Of a stretch of DNA of 64,000 bases, positions 1 through 9,522 are shown one piece after another. Source of the stretch: Rodentibacter genomosp. 1 (GTDB taxonomy: Bacteria > Pseudomonadota > Gammaproteobacteria > Enterobacterales > Pasteurellaceae). The translations under genes and the position numbers were made by a program. The first letter of the stretch is position 1; every line of letters begins with the position of its first letter. The stretch lies in assembly GCF_001999285.1 (NCBI RefSeq), contig NZ_MLHN01000016.1, positions 1-64,000 on the forward strand, written 5' to 3'. A model generated the notes under the pieces. That model was not told the origin of the DNA, searched no databases, and saw only the letters and a list, made by a program, of their open reading frames with translations.

Positions 1-196
1 AGTTCACCGTATCAGCAACGAATACTTACTTAACTATGCTAATGAAATTGCGTACCGTGAGGACAATCGCCGTACCTCAAATAAAGCGCAGTTTATTGAT
101 GTATTAAGCCGATGTTTGAAAACCGCCAATGATAACAATGAATGGTGCGGTTATTGGCAACGAAAAATTATTCATCAAGAAGTGATTTGGCAGTAG
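1..196 (+). CDS. IS1595-type transposase, C-terminal fragment (gene starts before the window)
   Basis: An open frame enters from the left edge (first full codon at base 2) and ends with TAG at 194-196, leaving the last 64 residues. The fragment contains HRISNEYLLNYANEIAYRED followed by an NRR motif. This resembles the end of ISXO2-like DDE transposases of the IS1595 family, where a tyrosine-rich helix is followed by E-x-x-x-R-x-x-x-R. The catalytic triad would lie upstream of the window and cannot be checked. The stop is only 4 bp before the next ATG, so the two genes are probably co-transcribed. A matching right terminal repeat is found at 1173-1199. Family assignment is by pattern from a short piece; whether the full gene is intact is unknown. 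Confidence 0.7.
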   Translation, partial: VHRISNEYLLNYANEIAYREDNRRTSNKAQFIDVLSRCLKTANDNNEWCGYWQRKIIHQEVIWQ

Positions 197-200
197 ATAT

Positions 201-623
201 ATGGCATACAACCTAGATAAGAAGCTCAAAGAATTTGAGTTTGAACGTAAACAAGTATTGCATCATCTTGCGTTACTCGATGCGAACATTGCCACATTAA
301 AACGTGCTATTGAGCTTACTCAACAGGAAAGTGATGTAGCCCTTTATAATACGGACAATTTTGTGTACCGTTCCAAATATAAGCTCTTTAAAGGGAAAAT
401 TCGTAAATACATCGTACAAATGATGCGAGAAGCACCTAATAAAGCCTTTACAATTGCCGAGCTTACGCAGCGCATTTTTGATATTGAACAAAATCCTGAG
501 ACACCGTCTGAAAAGCATCTTGATTCCGTTCGTAAACAACTGAATGAGTTTTATAAAAGGGAATGGATTAATAGAGTTCAAATCAGCCGAAATGAGGTTC
601 ACTGGCAATGGAAACAAAAATAG
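201..623 (+). CDS. Small coiled-coil/winged-helix-like protein, probable passenger gene of the IS1595-type element
   Basis: This 140-residue protein has no function I recognise. Residues 1-45 are charged and heptad-like (likely coiled coil). Residues 60-140 look like a small helix-turn-helix/winged-helix domain: a helix ending in REAPNKAFTIAELTQRIFDIE, a further helix around DSVRKQLNEFYKRE, and a C-terminal strand with HWQW. The start lies 4 bp after the transposase stop without a clear ribosome binding site, which suggests translational coupling. The convergent gene at 645-1109 has the same order of parts and a similar central motif, so the two look like distant paralogues. A role in regulating or assisting transposition is inference only. 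Confidence 0.65.
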   Translation: MAYNLDKKLKEFEFERKQVLHHLALLDANIATLKRAIELTQQESDVALYNTDNFVYRSKYKLFKGKIRKYIVQMMREAPNKAFTIAELTQRIFDIEQNPETPSEKHLDSVRKQLNEFYKREWINRVQISRNEVHWQWKQK

Positions 624-646
624 CGGTATTTCTACCGCTATTTACT
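616..646. terminator. Bidirectional terminator between the two convergent small genes
   Basis: A perfect 11-bp inverted repeat, AAATAGCGGTA (618-628) and TACCGCTATTT (633-643), has a 4-base loop. It overlaps the stop of the plus-strand gene and abuts the stop of the minus-strand gene. The A/T arms give a T-run on both strands, as expected of a shared terminator. Confidence 0.7.
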
Positions 647-1109
647 ATCCTTGCTCAAGTGTTCTCAATCGCCAATGTTGTGAGTTATCTATTAAGCATT
701 TTTCCACTAACGATTTATACTTTAAATAGTTTAATGTACAAGCAATCGTTTGTGATTGTTTATACGGTATGACTTCTTCAATCTCTTGCCCATCTAACTT
801 CATTGCCAGATATGTAATCTCCTTCACACTTAACCATTTTGAAGGCTCTTGTTTTAGTACCTGAGCAATCAACTGTTGAGGTGAAGTTTTGAAGCGAAGA
901 TTTCTAAATTTGGGGTTTGAAGGTAAAGGCGGTTCTTCTCGACCTCTTGCGTGATTTAATACTACACGATAGTCGGAAATCTTCCGATCAAGATCTTTTA
1001 ATTCTTTATAGAGTTGCTTGATTTGCGCTGCAATTTCTTTCTTTTCGGTTTCAATTTCTTCAATTGCTTCTTCAAGCGCATTTTCCAAAGTTGATTTTTG
1101 TTTTGTCAT
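645..1109 (-). CDS. Small coiled-coil/winged-helix-like protein, second probable passenger gene
   Basis: This 154-residue protein starts with an acidic/basic coiled coil (residues 5-55, rich in E, K and I/L heptads). A short linker with REEPPLPSNP follows, then a compact helical domain with the segment IAQVLKQEPSKWLSVKEITY and a C-terminal HWRLR. Its central part matches the 140-residue neighbour position by position (I-x-Q-M/V-x-x-E-x-P-x-K-x-x-x-x-E-I/L-T), and both end in H-W-x-x-R/K. I do not recognise a named family. It is convergent with its neighbour, and its upstream region runs into the element's right terminal repeat at 1173-1199, so it sits inside the mobile element. DNA binding is inferred from fold appearance. 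Confidence 0.65.
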   Translation of the reverse strand: MTKQKSTLENALEEAIEEIETEKKEIAAQIKQLYKELKDLDRKISDYRVVLNHARGREEPPLPSNPKFRNLRFKTSPQQLIAQVLKQEPSKWLSVKEITYLAMKLDGQEIEEVIPYKQSQTIACTLNYLKYKSLVEKCLIDNSQHWRLRTLEQG

Positions 1110-1172
1110 TGACTATTCTTACCTTTTGTACATAAAAGATAAGAAAATGTAGCAGAAACAACAAATTAAATC

Positions 1173-1199
1173 TTTGTGCAACTGCTACATAATACCGAA
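1173..1199 (-). repeat. Right terminal inverted repeat of the IS1595-type element
   Basis: These 27 bases are identical to the right end of the short element at 52689-52715, and they match its left end (read on the other strand) at 25 of 27 positions. The repeat ends in CATAATACCG at 1197 and is followed by AATTTTTT (1198-1205), the same 8 bases that flank the short element on both sides. The left end of this copy would be upstream of the window. The repeat fixes the right boundary of the mobile element that carries the transposase and two small genes. Confidence 0.65.
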
Positions 1200-1298
1200 T
1201 TTTTTTACCGCACTTTATTTTTCATGTGCTTTATTTTGCGAAATCAGTCGAAATGTGGTACTTTTCCGCGCTAGTTTGGACTTTCAAAACAAAACAAT

Positions 1299-2195
1299 AT
1301 GAGTGACGGACAACATTTAATTCAATCGGAAAATTCTAAAAAATCTTTTTTCCAATCTTTATTTGGACGCTTTTTTCAAGGCGAATTAAAAAATCGCGAA
1401 GATCTTGTGGAGGTCATCCGTGATTCCGAGCAAAACGATTTAATCGATCAAAATACGCGTGAAATGATTGAAGGCGTAATGGAAATTGCAGAACTTCGTG
1501 TGCGTGACATTATGATCCCCCGTTCTCAAATTATCTTTATTAAAGATGAACAAGATTTGAATGCTTGCTTGAATACCATTATTGATTCTGCTCATTCCCG
1601 TTTTCCTGTGATTGCCGATGCGGATGATCGGGACAATATCGCAGGGATTTTACATGCTAAAGATTTACTCAAATTCTTGCGTGAAGATGCGGAACAATTT
1701 GATATAGAGAAGCTTCTTCGACCAGCGGTGATCGTGCCGGAAAGTAAACGTGTCGATCGCATGCTAAAGGATTTCCGTTCAGAACGTTTCCATATGGCGA
1801 TTGTGGTGGATGAATTTGGTGCGGTGTCCGGTTTAGTGACGATTGAAGATATTTTAGAGCAAATTGTGGGCGATATTGAAGATGAATTTGACGAAGAAGA
1901 AATTGCAGATATTCGTCAACTTTCCCGCCATGCCTATGCCGTGCGTGCATTGACTGATATTGATGATTTTAATGAACAATTTAATACACATTTTGATGAT
2001 GAAGAAGTGGATACCATAGGGGGGCTTGTCATGCAAGCCTTTGGCTATTTACCAAAACGTGGTGAGGAAATTGTTTTAGGTAACTTACAATTCAAAGTGA
2101 CTTCTGCAGATAGCCGCCGTTTAATTCAGTTACGTGTCACTGTGCCGGATGAGCACTTGTCGGATATGACAACGACAGAAGAACAAACAGAGTAG
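1299..2195 (+). CDS. corC: CorC/HlyC-family CBS-domain protein (magnesium and cobalt efflux protein CorC)
   Basis: The 298-residue protein matches the soluble CorC (YbeX) type. It has two CBS domains, about residues 72-130 (beginning [11 protein letters not shown]) and 137-195 (containing [20 protein letters not shown]). A C-terminal CorC_HlyC domain follows at about 205-285, with [19 protein letters not shown]. It has no membrane-spanning segment, unlike the larger YfjD-type relatives. It lies directly upstream of lnt, as in enterobacteria. The family is linked to magnesium/cobalt homeostasis, but the biochemical role of the soluble form is not settled. The ribosome binding site is weak, so the start is chosen on family length. 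Confidence 0.9.
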   Translation: MSDGQHLIQSENSKKSFFQSLFGRFFQGELKNREDLVEVIRDSEQNDLIDQNTREMIEGVMEIAELRVRDIMIPRSQIIFIKDEQDLNACLNTIIDSAHSRFPVIADADDRDNIAGILHAKDLLKFLREDAEQFDIEKLLRPAVIVPESKRVDRMLKDFRSERFHMAIVVDEFGAVSGLVTIEDILEQIVGDIEDEFDEEEIADIRQLSRHAYAVRALTDIDDFNEQFNTHFDDEEVDTIGGLVMQAFGYLPKRGEEIVLGNLQFKVTSADSRRLIQLRVTVPDEHLSDMTTTEEQTE

Positions 2196-2216
2196 TGCCT
2201 TTTGGTAAAATTGTTT

Positions 2217-2244
2217 TCCCCCTTGGTATTGAGGGGGATTTTTG
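2217..2244 (+). terminator. Rho-independent terminator after corC
   Basis: The arms TCCCCCT and AGGGGGA surround an 8-base loop and are followed by TTTT. This may only partly separate corC from lnt, which starts 16 bp later. Confidence 0.6.
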
Positions 2245-2259
2245 TGATATTGAAATAAA

Positions 2260-3798
2260 ATGAAAAATTTATTGACTTATTTCATTGCCATTTTTTCCGG
2301 TGTTATCGGTGTTTTCGCCTTTTCCCCTTTTGATTATTGGGGAATGGCGTATGTATCCTTATTTGGGCTACTTTATGTCGCTAAAACACCGAAAAAATCT
2401 ACCGCACTTTTAGGTACTTTCTTATGGGCAATGGGCTTTTTCTGTTTTGGTGTCAGTTGGCTGAATGTCAGTATTCATCAGTTTGGCGGCGCATCGCTTG
2501 GGGTGAGTTATTTCCTTGTAGGATTACTTTCAGCCTATCTTGCTCTTTACCCGATGCTTTTCACCTATCTTGTTCAACGTTTTAAGGTTAAAAGTGCCGT
2601 TATTTTTGCGGTAATTTGGACATTCACAGAATTTTTACGGGGATGGGTCTTCACCGGCTTTCCTTGGTTACAATTTGGTTACACTCAAATAGATAGTCCA
2701 TTTGCAGGTATTGCACCAATATTCGGTGTGGATGGACTAACTTTCTTTACCTTATGGGCAAGTGCGGTCATTTTTAATGGTACTTTTGCGGTATTGAAAG
2801 AAAAAAATATCAAGTTGTTAGTAGTCAATGTTCTACAGCTTGCTGTTGTTGGTTGTTTAGCTACTTATACGAAAAATATCACTTTTGTAAAATCTGTTGA
2901 GGATAAAGCTCTGACGGTCACTCTTGCCCAAGGTAATATTGAGCAAAATCTCAAGTGGGATCCGGCGTATTTCTATTCAACCTTAGAAATCTATCAAAAA
3001 TTAATCGCAGAAAATTTAGGCAAAAGCGATCTTATTGTGTTACCTGAATCAGCGCTGCCGACTTTGGAAAATCATATTGTCCCATTTTTTGAAAGTCTTG
3101 ATCGGGTGGCACAAGAAAAGAAGACGGAGATTATGATTGGCACGGTATATCAAGATATTGAATCGGGTAAATTGCTTAACTCTATTGTTAGCGCAGGTAA
3201 TCCTGATTTTCCTTACCGATTGTCCACAAATAATCGGTATAGTAAGCATCATTTAGTTCCCTTTGGTGAATATGTTCCTCTGGAAACGTGGTTGCGCCCG
3301 CTAAATTCCGTGTTTAACTTACCTATGTCTGCTTTTCAACGTGGTGAGGCAATACAGCCTTCTTTTATAGCAAAGCAACGCGCATTTTCACCGGCAATTT
3401 GTTATGAAATTATTTTTGGTGAGCAAGTGCGTCAAAGCGTCAAAAAGGACACAGATTATTTACTGACGATTTCTAATGATGCTTGGTTTGGTGATTCTAT
3501 TGGCCCTTGGCAGCATCTACAAATGGCGAGAATGAGAGCGTTGGAATTAGGTAAACCTTTAATTCGTGCAACTAATACAGGGATTTCGGTGTTTATTGGG
3601 GCAATGGGGGAGGTTTTGGCACAAGCGTCGCAATTTGTCGAAACCACTTTAACCTATACAATTGCACCGACTGAAGGCAAAACACCTTATTCAGTGTTGG
3701 GGAATATGCCGCTTTATGGTTTGTCGTTGTTGTTTTTAATGTTACGTGGTCTGATGATGTTTATTCGTCGCCGTATGAACCTTTCAGAAAAACAATAG
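2260..3798 (+). CDS. lnt: Apolipoprotein N-acyltransferase
   Basis: Lnt transfers the third acyl chain from phospholipid to the N-terminal cysteine of lipoproteins at the periplasmic face of the inner membrane. The 512-residue protein has about six hydrophobic segments in the first 205 residues, then a nitrilase domain and a final membrane segment near residues 483-500. The catalytic triad is visible: Glu263 in VLPESALP, Lys329 in SKHHLVPFGEYVP and Cys381 in AICYEIIFG. Length and motif order match E. coli Lnt. It follows corC after a 64-bp gap that contains a hairpin. It would also mature the lipoprotein encoded at the right end of this window. Confidence 0.97.
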   Translation: MKNLLTYFIAIFSGVIGVFAFSPFDYWGMAYVSLFGLLYVAKTPKKSTALLGTFLWAMGFFCFGVSWLNVSIHQFGGASLGVSYFLVGLLSAYLALYPMLFTYLVQRFKVKSAVIFAVIWTFTEFLRGWVFTGFPWLQFGYTQIDSPFAGIAPIFGVDGLTFFTLWASAVIFNGTFAVLKEKNIKLLVVNVLQLAVVGCLATYTKNITFVKSVEDKALTVTLAQGNIEQNLKWDPAYFYSTLEIYQKLIAENLGKSDLIVLPESALPTLENHIVPFFESLDRVAQEKKTEIMIGTVYQDIESGKLLNSIVSAGNPDFPYRLSTNNRYSKHHLVPFGEYVPLETWLRPLNSVFNLPMSAFQRGEAIQPSFIAKQRAFSPAICYEIIFGEQVRQSVKKDTDYLLTISNDAWFGDSIGPWQHLQMARMRALELGKPLIRATNTGISVFIGAMGEVLAQASQFVETTLTYTIAPTEGKTPYSVLGNMPLYGLSLLFLMLRGLMMFIRRRMNLSEKQ

Positions 3799-3896
3799 TC
3801 AAAACGACCGCACTTTATTTGATGGGCTTGCTCATCACAGATTGAATAGTATTGGTGGGGTGATAATTCCATTCCGCCTAAAAGAATGAGATTTTA

Positions 3897-4691
3897 ATGA
3901 GTCAAAATCTAATTGAAGTAAAAAACCTCACCTTTAAGCGAGGCGAACGGGTGATTTACGATAACCTGAATTTAAAAGTCCAAAAGGGCAAAATTACGGC
4001 AATTATGGGGCCGTCAGGAATCGGAAAAACAACCTTGCTAAAATTAATTGGTGGGCAGTTGCAGCCTGAGAAAGGCGAAATTTGGTTTGATGGTAAAAAT
4101 ATTTGTCGTCTTTCTAATCGTGAATTGTACGAACTACGTAAACGCATGGGAATGTTGTTTCAATCCGGTGCACTTTTTACCGATATTTCTACCTTTGATA
4201 ATGTTGCGTTCCCTATTCGTGAGCACACACGTTTGCCGGAAACGTTAATTCGTCAAATTGTATTGATGAAATTAGAAGCAGTTGGATTGCGCGGTGCTGC
4301 ACAATTAATGCCTTCTGAACTTTCCGGTGGTATGGCACGCCGTGCAGCATTGGCGAGAGCCATTGCGTTGGATCCCGACTTGATTATGTTTGATGAACCT
4401 TTTACAGGACAAGATCCGATTAGTATGGGGGTTATTGTCAGTTTAATTAAACGGTTAAATGAAGCGCTTAATTTGACATCAATTGTGGTTTCACACGATG
4501 TACAAGAAGTATTAAGTATTGCAGATTACGCCTATATTATTGCCGATAAGCAGGTCATTGCAGAAGGGACTTCAGCACAATTACTCGAAAGCCAAGATCC
4601 ACAGGTATTACAGTTTTTAAAAGGTGAAGCTGACGGACCGGTGAAATTTCATTATCCGGCTAGCAATTATGTGGAGGCGTTATTCCAATGA
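3897..4691 (+). CDS. mlaF: Phospholipid ABC transporter ATP-binding protein MlaF
   Basis: MlaF is the ATPase of the Mla system, which moves phospholipids between inner and outer membranes and keeps the outer-membrane surface asymmetric. The 264-residue protein has the Walker A motif GPSGIGKT at residues 38-45, the ABC signature SGGMARR at 143-149, Walker B with Asp166-Glu167 ([12 protein letters not shown]), and the switch histidine in VVSHD. It is the first gene of mlaFEDCB-ibaG-murA. Its stop overlaps the mlaE start by 4 bp (ATGA). The order mlaF-E-D-C-B is that of E. coli and H. influenzae. Confidence 0.97.
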   Translation: MSQNLIEVKNLTFKRGERVIYDNLNLKVQKGKITAIMGPSGIGKTTLLKLIGGQLQPEKGEIWFDGKNICRLSNRELYELRKRMGMLFQSGALFTDISTFDNVAFPIREHTRLPETLIRQIVLMKLEAVGLRGAAQLMPSELSGGMARRAALARAIALDPDLIMFDEPFTGQDPISMGVIVSLIKRLNEALNLTSIVVSHDVQEVLSIADYAYIIADKQVIAEGTSAQLLESQDPQVLQFLKGEADGPVKFHYPASNYVEALFQ

Positions 4692-5473
4692 TGATTGAAA
4701 CGATTTCTTCTCTTGGACGTAAGGTTATCCGTTTTTTTCGTGCTTTAGGGCGTGCCGGTTTAATGCTGTTTGGAGCGTTGGTGGGGAAACCTCAAATTCG
4801 CCAACATTTTCCACTTTTGATTAAACAGCTACACGTTTTGGGCGTACAATCTTTGCTGATTATCCTTCTTTCCGGTTTGTTTATCGGAATGGTATTAGGA
4901 TTACAAGGTTACGTGGTGCTCGTGGATTTTTCCGCTGAAACCAGTCTTGGACAGTTGGTGGCATTATCGCTTTTACGGGAATTAGGCCCCGTTGTGACCG
5001 CACTTTTATTTGCCGGGCGCGCAGGTTCGGCTTTAACGGCAGAAATTGGTTTAATGAAAGCGACCGAGCAGCTTTCAAGTCTTGAAATGATGGCTGTGGA
5101 TCCTTTGCGTCGGGTCATTGCTCCGCGTTTTTGGGCGGGTGTGATGGCGATGCCGATTCTTTCCGTTATTTTTATTGCTATTGGTATTTGGGGCGGGTCA
5201 CTTGTGGGCGTAGATTGGAAAGGCGTAGATGCAGGGAGTTTTTGGTCTGTGATGCAAAATTCTGTCAGCTGGAGCTATGACATTCTCAATGGATTTATTA
5301 AAAGTCTGTTTTTTGCCATTGCGGTGGTATGGATTGCATTATTTAACGGCTATGATTGTGTCCCCACTTCGGAAGGTATTAGTCAAGCCACAACTCGAAC
5401 CGTTGTACACGCTTCGTTAGTGGTACTCGGATTAGATTTCATCTTAACTGCCATTATGTTTGGGGCAGGTTAA
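4688..5473 (+). CDS. mlaE: Phospholipid ABC transporter permease MlaE
   Basis: The 261-residue integral membrane protein has five or so hydrophobic segments (about 55-80, 97-120, 150-175, 200-220 and 240-260). It carries the MlaE-family stretch [20 protein letters not shown] near residues 95-115. Two MlaE copies form the channel that contacts MlaF inside and the MlaD ring outside. It is translated from an ATG that overlaps the mlaF stop, so the two are coupled. The next gene, mlaD, follows after 12 bp. A reverse-oriented uptake signal lies inside the gene at 4997. Confidence 0.96.
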   Translation: MMIETISSLGRKVIRFFRALGRAGLMLFGALVGKPQIRQHFPLLIKQLHVLGVQSLLIILLSGLFIGMVLGLQGYVVLVDFSAETSLGQLVALSLLRELGPVVTALLFAGRAGSALTAEIGLMKATEQLSSLEMMAVDPLRRVIAPRFWAGVMAMPILSVIFIAIGIWGGSLVGVDWKGVDAGSFWSVMQNSVSWSYDILNGFIKSLFFAIAVVWIALFNGYDCVPTSEGISQATTRTVVHASLVVLGLDFILTAIMFGAG

Positions 5474-5485
5474 AAGGGTATTTTT

Positions 5486-5992
5486 ATGCGACAAACTGTT
5501 AAATATGAATTTTGGGTCGGATTATTCTTATTGCTTGGCATTGGTGCACTCGTATTTTTAGGTTTACGTGTAGCAAATGTGCAAGGTTTCGGTGAGAATA
5601 AATCTTATATGGTTACTGCAACTTTTGACAATATTGGCGGACTAAAAGTCCGTGCGCCGTTAAAAGTAGGAGGGGTTGTGATTGGTCGGGTAAGTAGTAT
5701 TGAACTGGATGAGAAAACCTACTTACCAAAAGTGAATATTGCTATTAATGAAGACTATAATGAAATTCCGGAAAATAGTTCATTATCCATCAAAACATCA
5801 GGGCTTTTGGGAGAGCAATATATCGCATTAACGATGGGATTTGATGATGGAGAGACCGCCATGTTGAAAAACGGTAGCCAGATTCAAGATACAAAATCAG
5901 CTATGGTATTGGAAGATCTGATAGGTCAGTTCCTCTATGGCGACAAAAAATCTGAAGGAAATGCGGAAAACGCAGAACCGGCAGCAAAATAA
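5486..5992 (+). CDS. mlaD: MCE-domain phospholipid transporter subunit MlaD
   Basis: The 168-residue protein has one N-terminal membrane anchor (about residues 9-28) followed by an MCE domain (about 38-116), recognised by TFDNIGGLKVRAPLKVGGVVIG and TSGLLGEQYIAL. Six copies form a hexameric ring around MlaE through which lipid passes to periplasmic MlaC. The C-terminal 30 residues are polar and low in complexity. It sits between mlaE and mlaC, with 12 and 24 bp gaps. Confidence 0.95.
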   Translation: MRQTVKYEFWVGLFLLLGIGALVFLGLRVANVQGFGENKSYMVTATFDNIGGLKVRAPLKVGGVVIGRVSSIELDEKTYLPKVNIAINEDYNEIPENSSLSIKTSGLLGEQYIALTMGFDDGETAMLKNGSQIQDTKSAMVLEDLIGQFLYGDKKSEGNAENAEPAAK

Positions 5993-6016
5993 TAACAATG
6001 TTTAATTAGGAGATTT

Positions 6017-6664
6017 ATGATGAAAATCACTCAGTTGAGAAAATGGTTTGCAATTTTAGCCTTTGCAATGACCGCACTTTTTGTTACTCGTACAGTAATG
6101 GCTGAAACCAGCCCTTATGTCTTAATGCAACAAGCCTCAGACAAATTGTTTGCAGATATTAAAAACAATCAAACGAAAATTAAACAGAACCCAAACTATC
6201 TTCGTACCATTGTACGTAATGATTTATTACCTTATGTACAAGTGAACTACGCCGGTTCCTTAGTGTTAGGATCACATTTTAAATCAACCACGCCGGAACA
6301 ACGTGAAAAATTTTTCAAAGCCTTTGGTGATTTTATTGAGCAAGCCTATGCTCAAGTTTTGACGGCATACAGCAATCAGAATATTCAAATTGAACCTGCA
6401 AAAGAGGTGGGGGATAAAAACTTAGTGAGTATTCGTGTAAATATTATTCAAAGTGGTGGTGCAGCGCCGATTAAATTAGATTTTAAATGGCGTAAAAATA
6501 GCAAAACAGGGGAATGGCAGGCTTATGATATGGTCGCAGAAGGCGTAAGTATGGTTGTGACGAAACAAAATGAATGGAGCGGTATTTTACGCCAACAAGG
6601 TATTGATGCATTAACGGCTCAAATTCAAAAATCAGCGGCTCAACCTGTTACATTAAGCAAATAA
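6017..6664 (+). CDS. mlaC: Periplasmic phospholipid-binding protein MlaC
   Basis: MlaC carries phospholipid across the periplasm between MlaFEDB and the outer-membrane MlaA complex. The 215-residue precursor has a signal peptide ending near Ala30 (VTRTVMA, then ETSPYVLM) and the Tgt2/MlaC domain with PNYLRTIVRNDLLPYV and DMVAEGVSMVVTKQNEW. A strong ribosome binding site (AGGAG) precedes two adjacent ATG codons at 6017 and 6020; the first is used here. An uptake signal at 6071 falls within the signal-peptide codons. mlaB follows after 3 bp. Confidence 0.95.
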   Translation: MMKITQLRKWFAILAFAMTALFVTRTVMAETSPYVLMQQASDKLFADIKNNQTKIKQNPNYLRTIVRNDLLPYVQVNYAGSLVLGSHFKSTTPEQREKFFKAFGDFIEQAYAQVLTAYSNQNIQIEPAKEVGDKNLVSIRVNIIQSGGAAPIKLDFKWRKNSKTGEWQAYDMVAEGVSMVVTKQNEWSGILRQQGIDALTAQIQKSAAQPVTLSK

Positions 6665-6667
6665 TCC

Positions 6668-7003
6668 ATGACAACATTAAATTGGGATTTCGTTCAAAAG
6701 AATGATAAGATAGCGCTCCGATTTTTTGGGGAGCTATCTCGTAACACGTTGCTAGCCTTGTGGCGGCGACGTGCTTCTTTTTTATCAGAGGCTAAGTTAA
6801 ATCGGTCAATTATTGAATGGGATTTAACGGAGATAACAAGAATTGATTCCGCAGGCTTTGCTTTGCTTTGTGATTTCTTATATACCAGTCAACAATTGCC
6901 AAACAAAACAGTATGCTTAGTTAATCCTCCTCAACAATTATTAACCCTTGCAGATTTAGCCAATTTATCTGATTGGCTCACTGCTTTTGTTGAATATCAT
7001 TAA
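6668..7003 (+). CDS. mlaB: STAS-domain protein MlaB
   Basis: MlaB is the small cytoplasmic STAS-fold subunit that binds MlaF and is needed for stability and activity of the MlaFEDB complex. The 111-residue protein has the STAS core EWDLTEITRIDSAGFALLCD, including the conserved D-S-A-G turn. It starts 3 bp after mlaC without a strong ribosome binding site, as expected for coupled translation. It is shorter and more divergent than its neighbours, which is normal for this subunit. Confidence 0.9.
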   Translation: MTTLNWDFVQKNDKIALRFFGELSRNTLLALWRRRASFLSEAKLNRSIIEWDLTEITRIDSAGFALLCDFLYTSQQLPNKTVCLVNPPQQLLTLADLANLSDWLTAFVEYH

Positions 7004-7016
7004 AATGGAAACCTGA

Positions 7017-7274
7017 ATGGAACTGAAAGAAATTGAACGAATTTTAAAAGAATCGTTAAATGTTGATGAAGTGTACGCACAAGGTGAAAATGCGCATTTC
7101 GGCGTGATTGTGGTGAGTGATGAAATTGCTGCATTATCCAAATTAAAACAGCAACAAGCTGTTTATGCCCCTCTTATGTCCTACTTTAGTACCGGTGAAA
7201 TTCATGCCTTAACCATTAAAACTTACACCACTGAAAAGTGGAAAATGGATCGTCTTTTACATCAATTCAGTTAA
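7017..7274 (+). CDS. ibaG: BolA-family protein IbaG (YrbA)
   Basis: The 85-residue protein has the BolA fold pattern: an N-terminal helix, HFGVIVVSDEIAALSKLKQQ, and the C-terminal EIHALTIKTYTTEKW. IbaG proteins pair with monothiol glutaredoxin Grx4 and bind [2Fe-2S] clusters. The position between mlaB and murA is the same in E. coli, which separates IbaG from BolA proper. It is 13 bp after mlaB and 18 bp before murA, within one operon. Confidence 0.92.
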   Translation: MELKEIERILKESLNVDEVYAQGENAHFGVIVVSDEIAALSKLKQQQAVYAPLMSYFSTGEIHALTIKTYTTEKWKMDRLLHQFS

Positions 7275-8573
<1,299 letters not shown>

Positions 8574-8602
8574 CGTTTTCTTCTAGATAGATGTTAGAAA
8601 AG

Positions 8603-8628
8603 AGCGGTCAAATTTGGCCGCTTTTTTT
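8603..8628 (+). terminator. Terminator after murA
   Basis: The hairpin AGCGGTC-AAATTT-GGCCGCT is followed by seven T residues. It ends the mla-murA operon, facing the convergent DUF455 gene. Confidence 0.85.
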
Positions 8629-8647
8629 ACCCTTGTTTTATACAATC

Positions 8648-9505
8648 TCATTTCTGGATATAAGATTTCAATGTTTGCTCCACCTCATAAATCCAATCTA
8701 ATTCATATTGGGTAAAGCCTGCTTGAATACGTGCATCAGTATTAATTACACCTTTAAAAATCACAATGCGATATTTATGCAACAATTCAGTGAAACATTT
8801 CATTGCATCTAATCCGCGTTTCTCAGAAAGTGCGTGATACCAATGATTGCCAATATAAACATGACCAATCTCATCTTGCAAAATGATATCCAAAATATCA
8901 ACGGCAGCGAAGTCTTTACGTTGGGCAATTTTTTCTTGTAATACAGGGGTTGCATCTAAACCACGGGCTTCCAAGACTCTTGGGACGAGTGCCATTCTCT
9001 CCCAAATATCGTGAGCGGTGGCTTGTGCCATTTCCCATAAACCGGCATGGGCTTCAAAGTCTCCGTATTGATAACCCAATGTTTTCAAATGCTCATTGAT
9101 CAAACTAAAGTGCGTGCTTTCTTCACGTGCGACGCGCAACCAATCTTTCACAAAAGCCTGTCCTTCACCCAATTCTTCTTGGGCATTTCGCCCGAATCGC
9201 CAGGCTGCATCTAAGCCTAGATTAATTGCATTAAATTCAATATGCGCAATGGCATGCAAGGTGGCAGCATAGCCTTCTTTTGATGCAAAAGAACGTTTAG
9301 GAACATCTTTTGGCGCAACTAAAATAGGCGTTGAAGGGAATCTGGCAATATTTTGCTCAACACTAATTTGTGGAAAATCATTGATTTCCAAGAGTGAGAT
9401 TGTCGGTAAAATTTCATCATAGAGTTGATTAACAAACGTACATTTAGTGTTCGGATCGGTTTCTTGCAAGGCTTCAGTGACCTTATGCCAAAATTCTTTT
9501 TTCAT
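8648..9505 (-). CDS. DUF455 family ferritin-like protein
   Basis: The 285-residue cytoplasmic protein belongs to the DUF455 family. It carries a ferritin-like di-iron pattern: Glu in HAIAHIEFNAI, then E-x-x-H in REESTHF and E-x-x-H in DEIGHVY, on long helices. This suggests a di-iron or radical-oxygen enzyme, but the reaction is not known to me. It is minus strand, immediately downstream of tesB (17 bp) and convergent with murA. H. influenzae has the same tesB neighbour. I give no gene symbol because function is unassigned. Confidence 0.88.
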   Translation of the reverse strand: MKKEFWHKVTEALQETDPNTKCTFVNQLYDEILPTISLLEINDFPQISVEQNIARFPSTPILVAPKDVPKRSFASKEGYAATLHAIAHIEFNAINLGLDAAWRFGRNAQEELGEGQAFVKDWLRVAREESTHFSLINEHLKTLGYQYGDFEAHAGLWEMAQATAHDIWERMALVPRVLEARGLDATPVLQEKIAQRKDFAAVDILDIILQDEIGHVYIGNHWYHALSEKRGLDAMKCFTELLHKYRIVIFKGVINTDARIQAGFTQYELDWIYEVEQTLKSYIQK

Positions 9506-9522
9506 TATTTCCTCAAGTGCGG

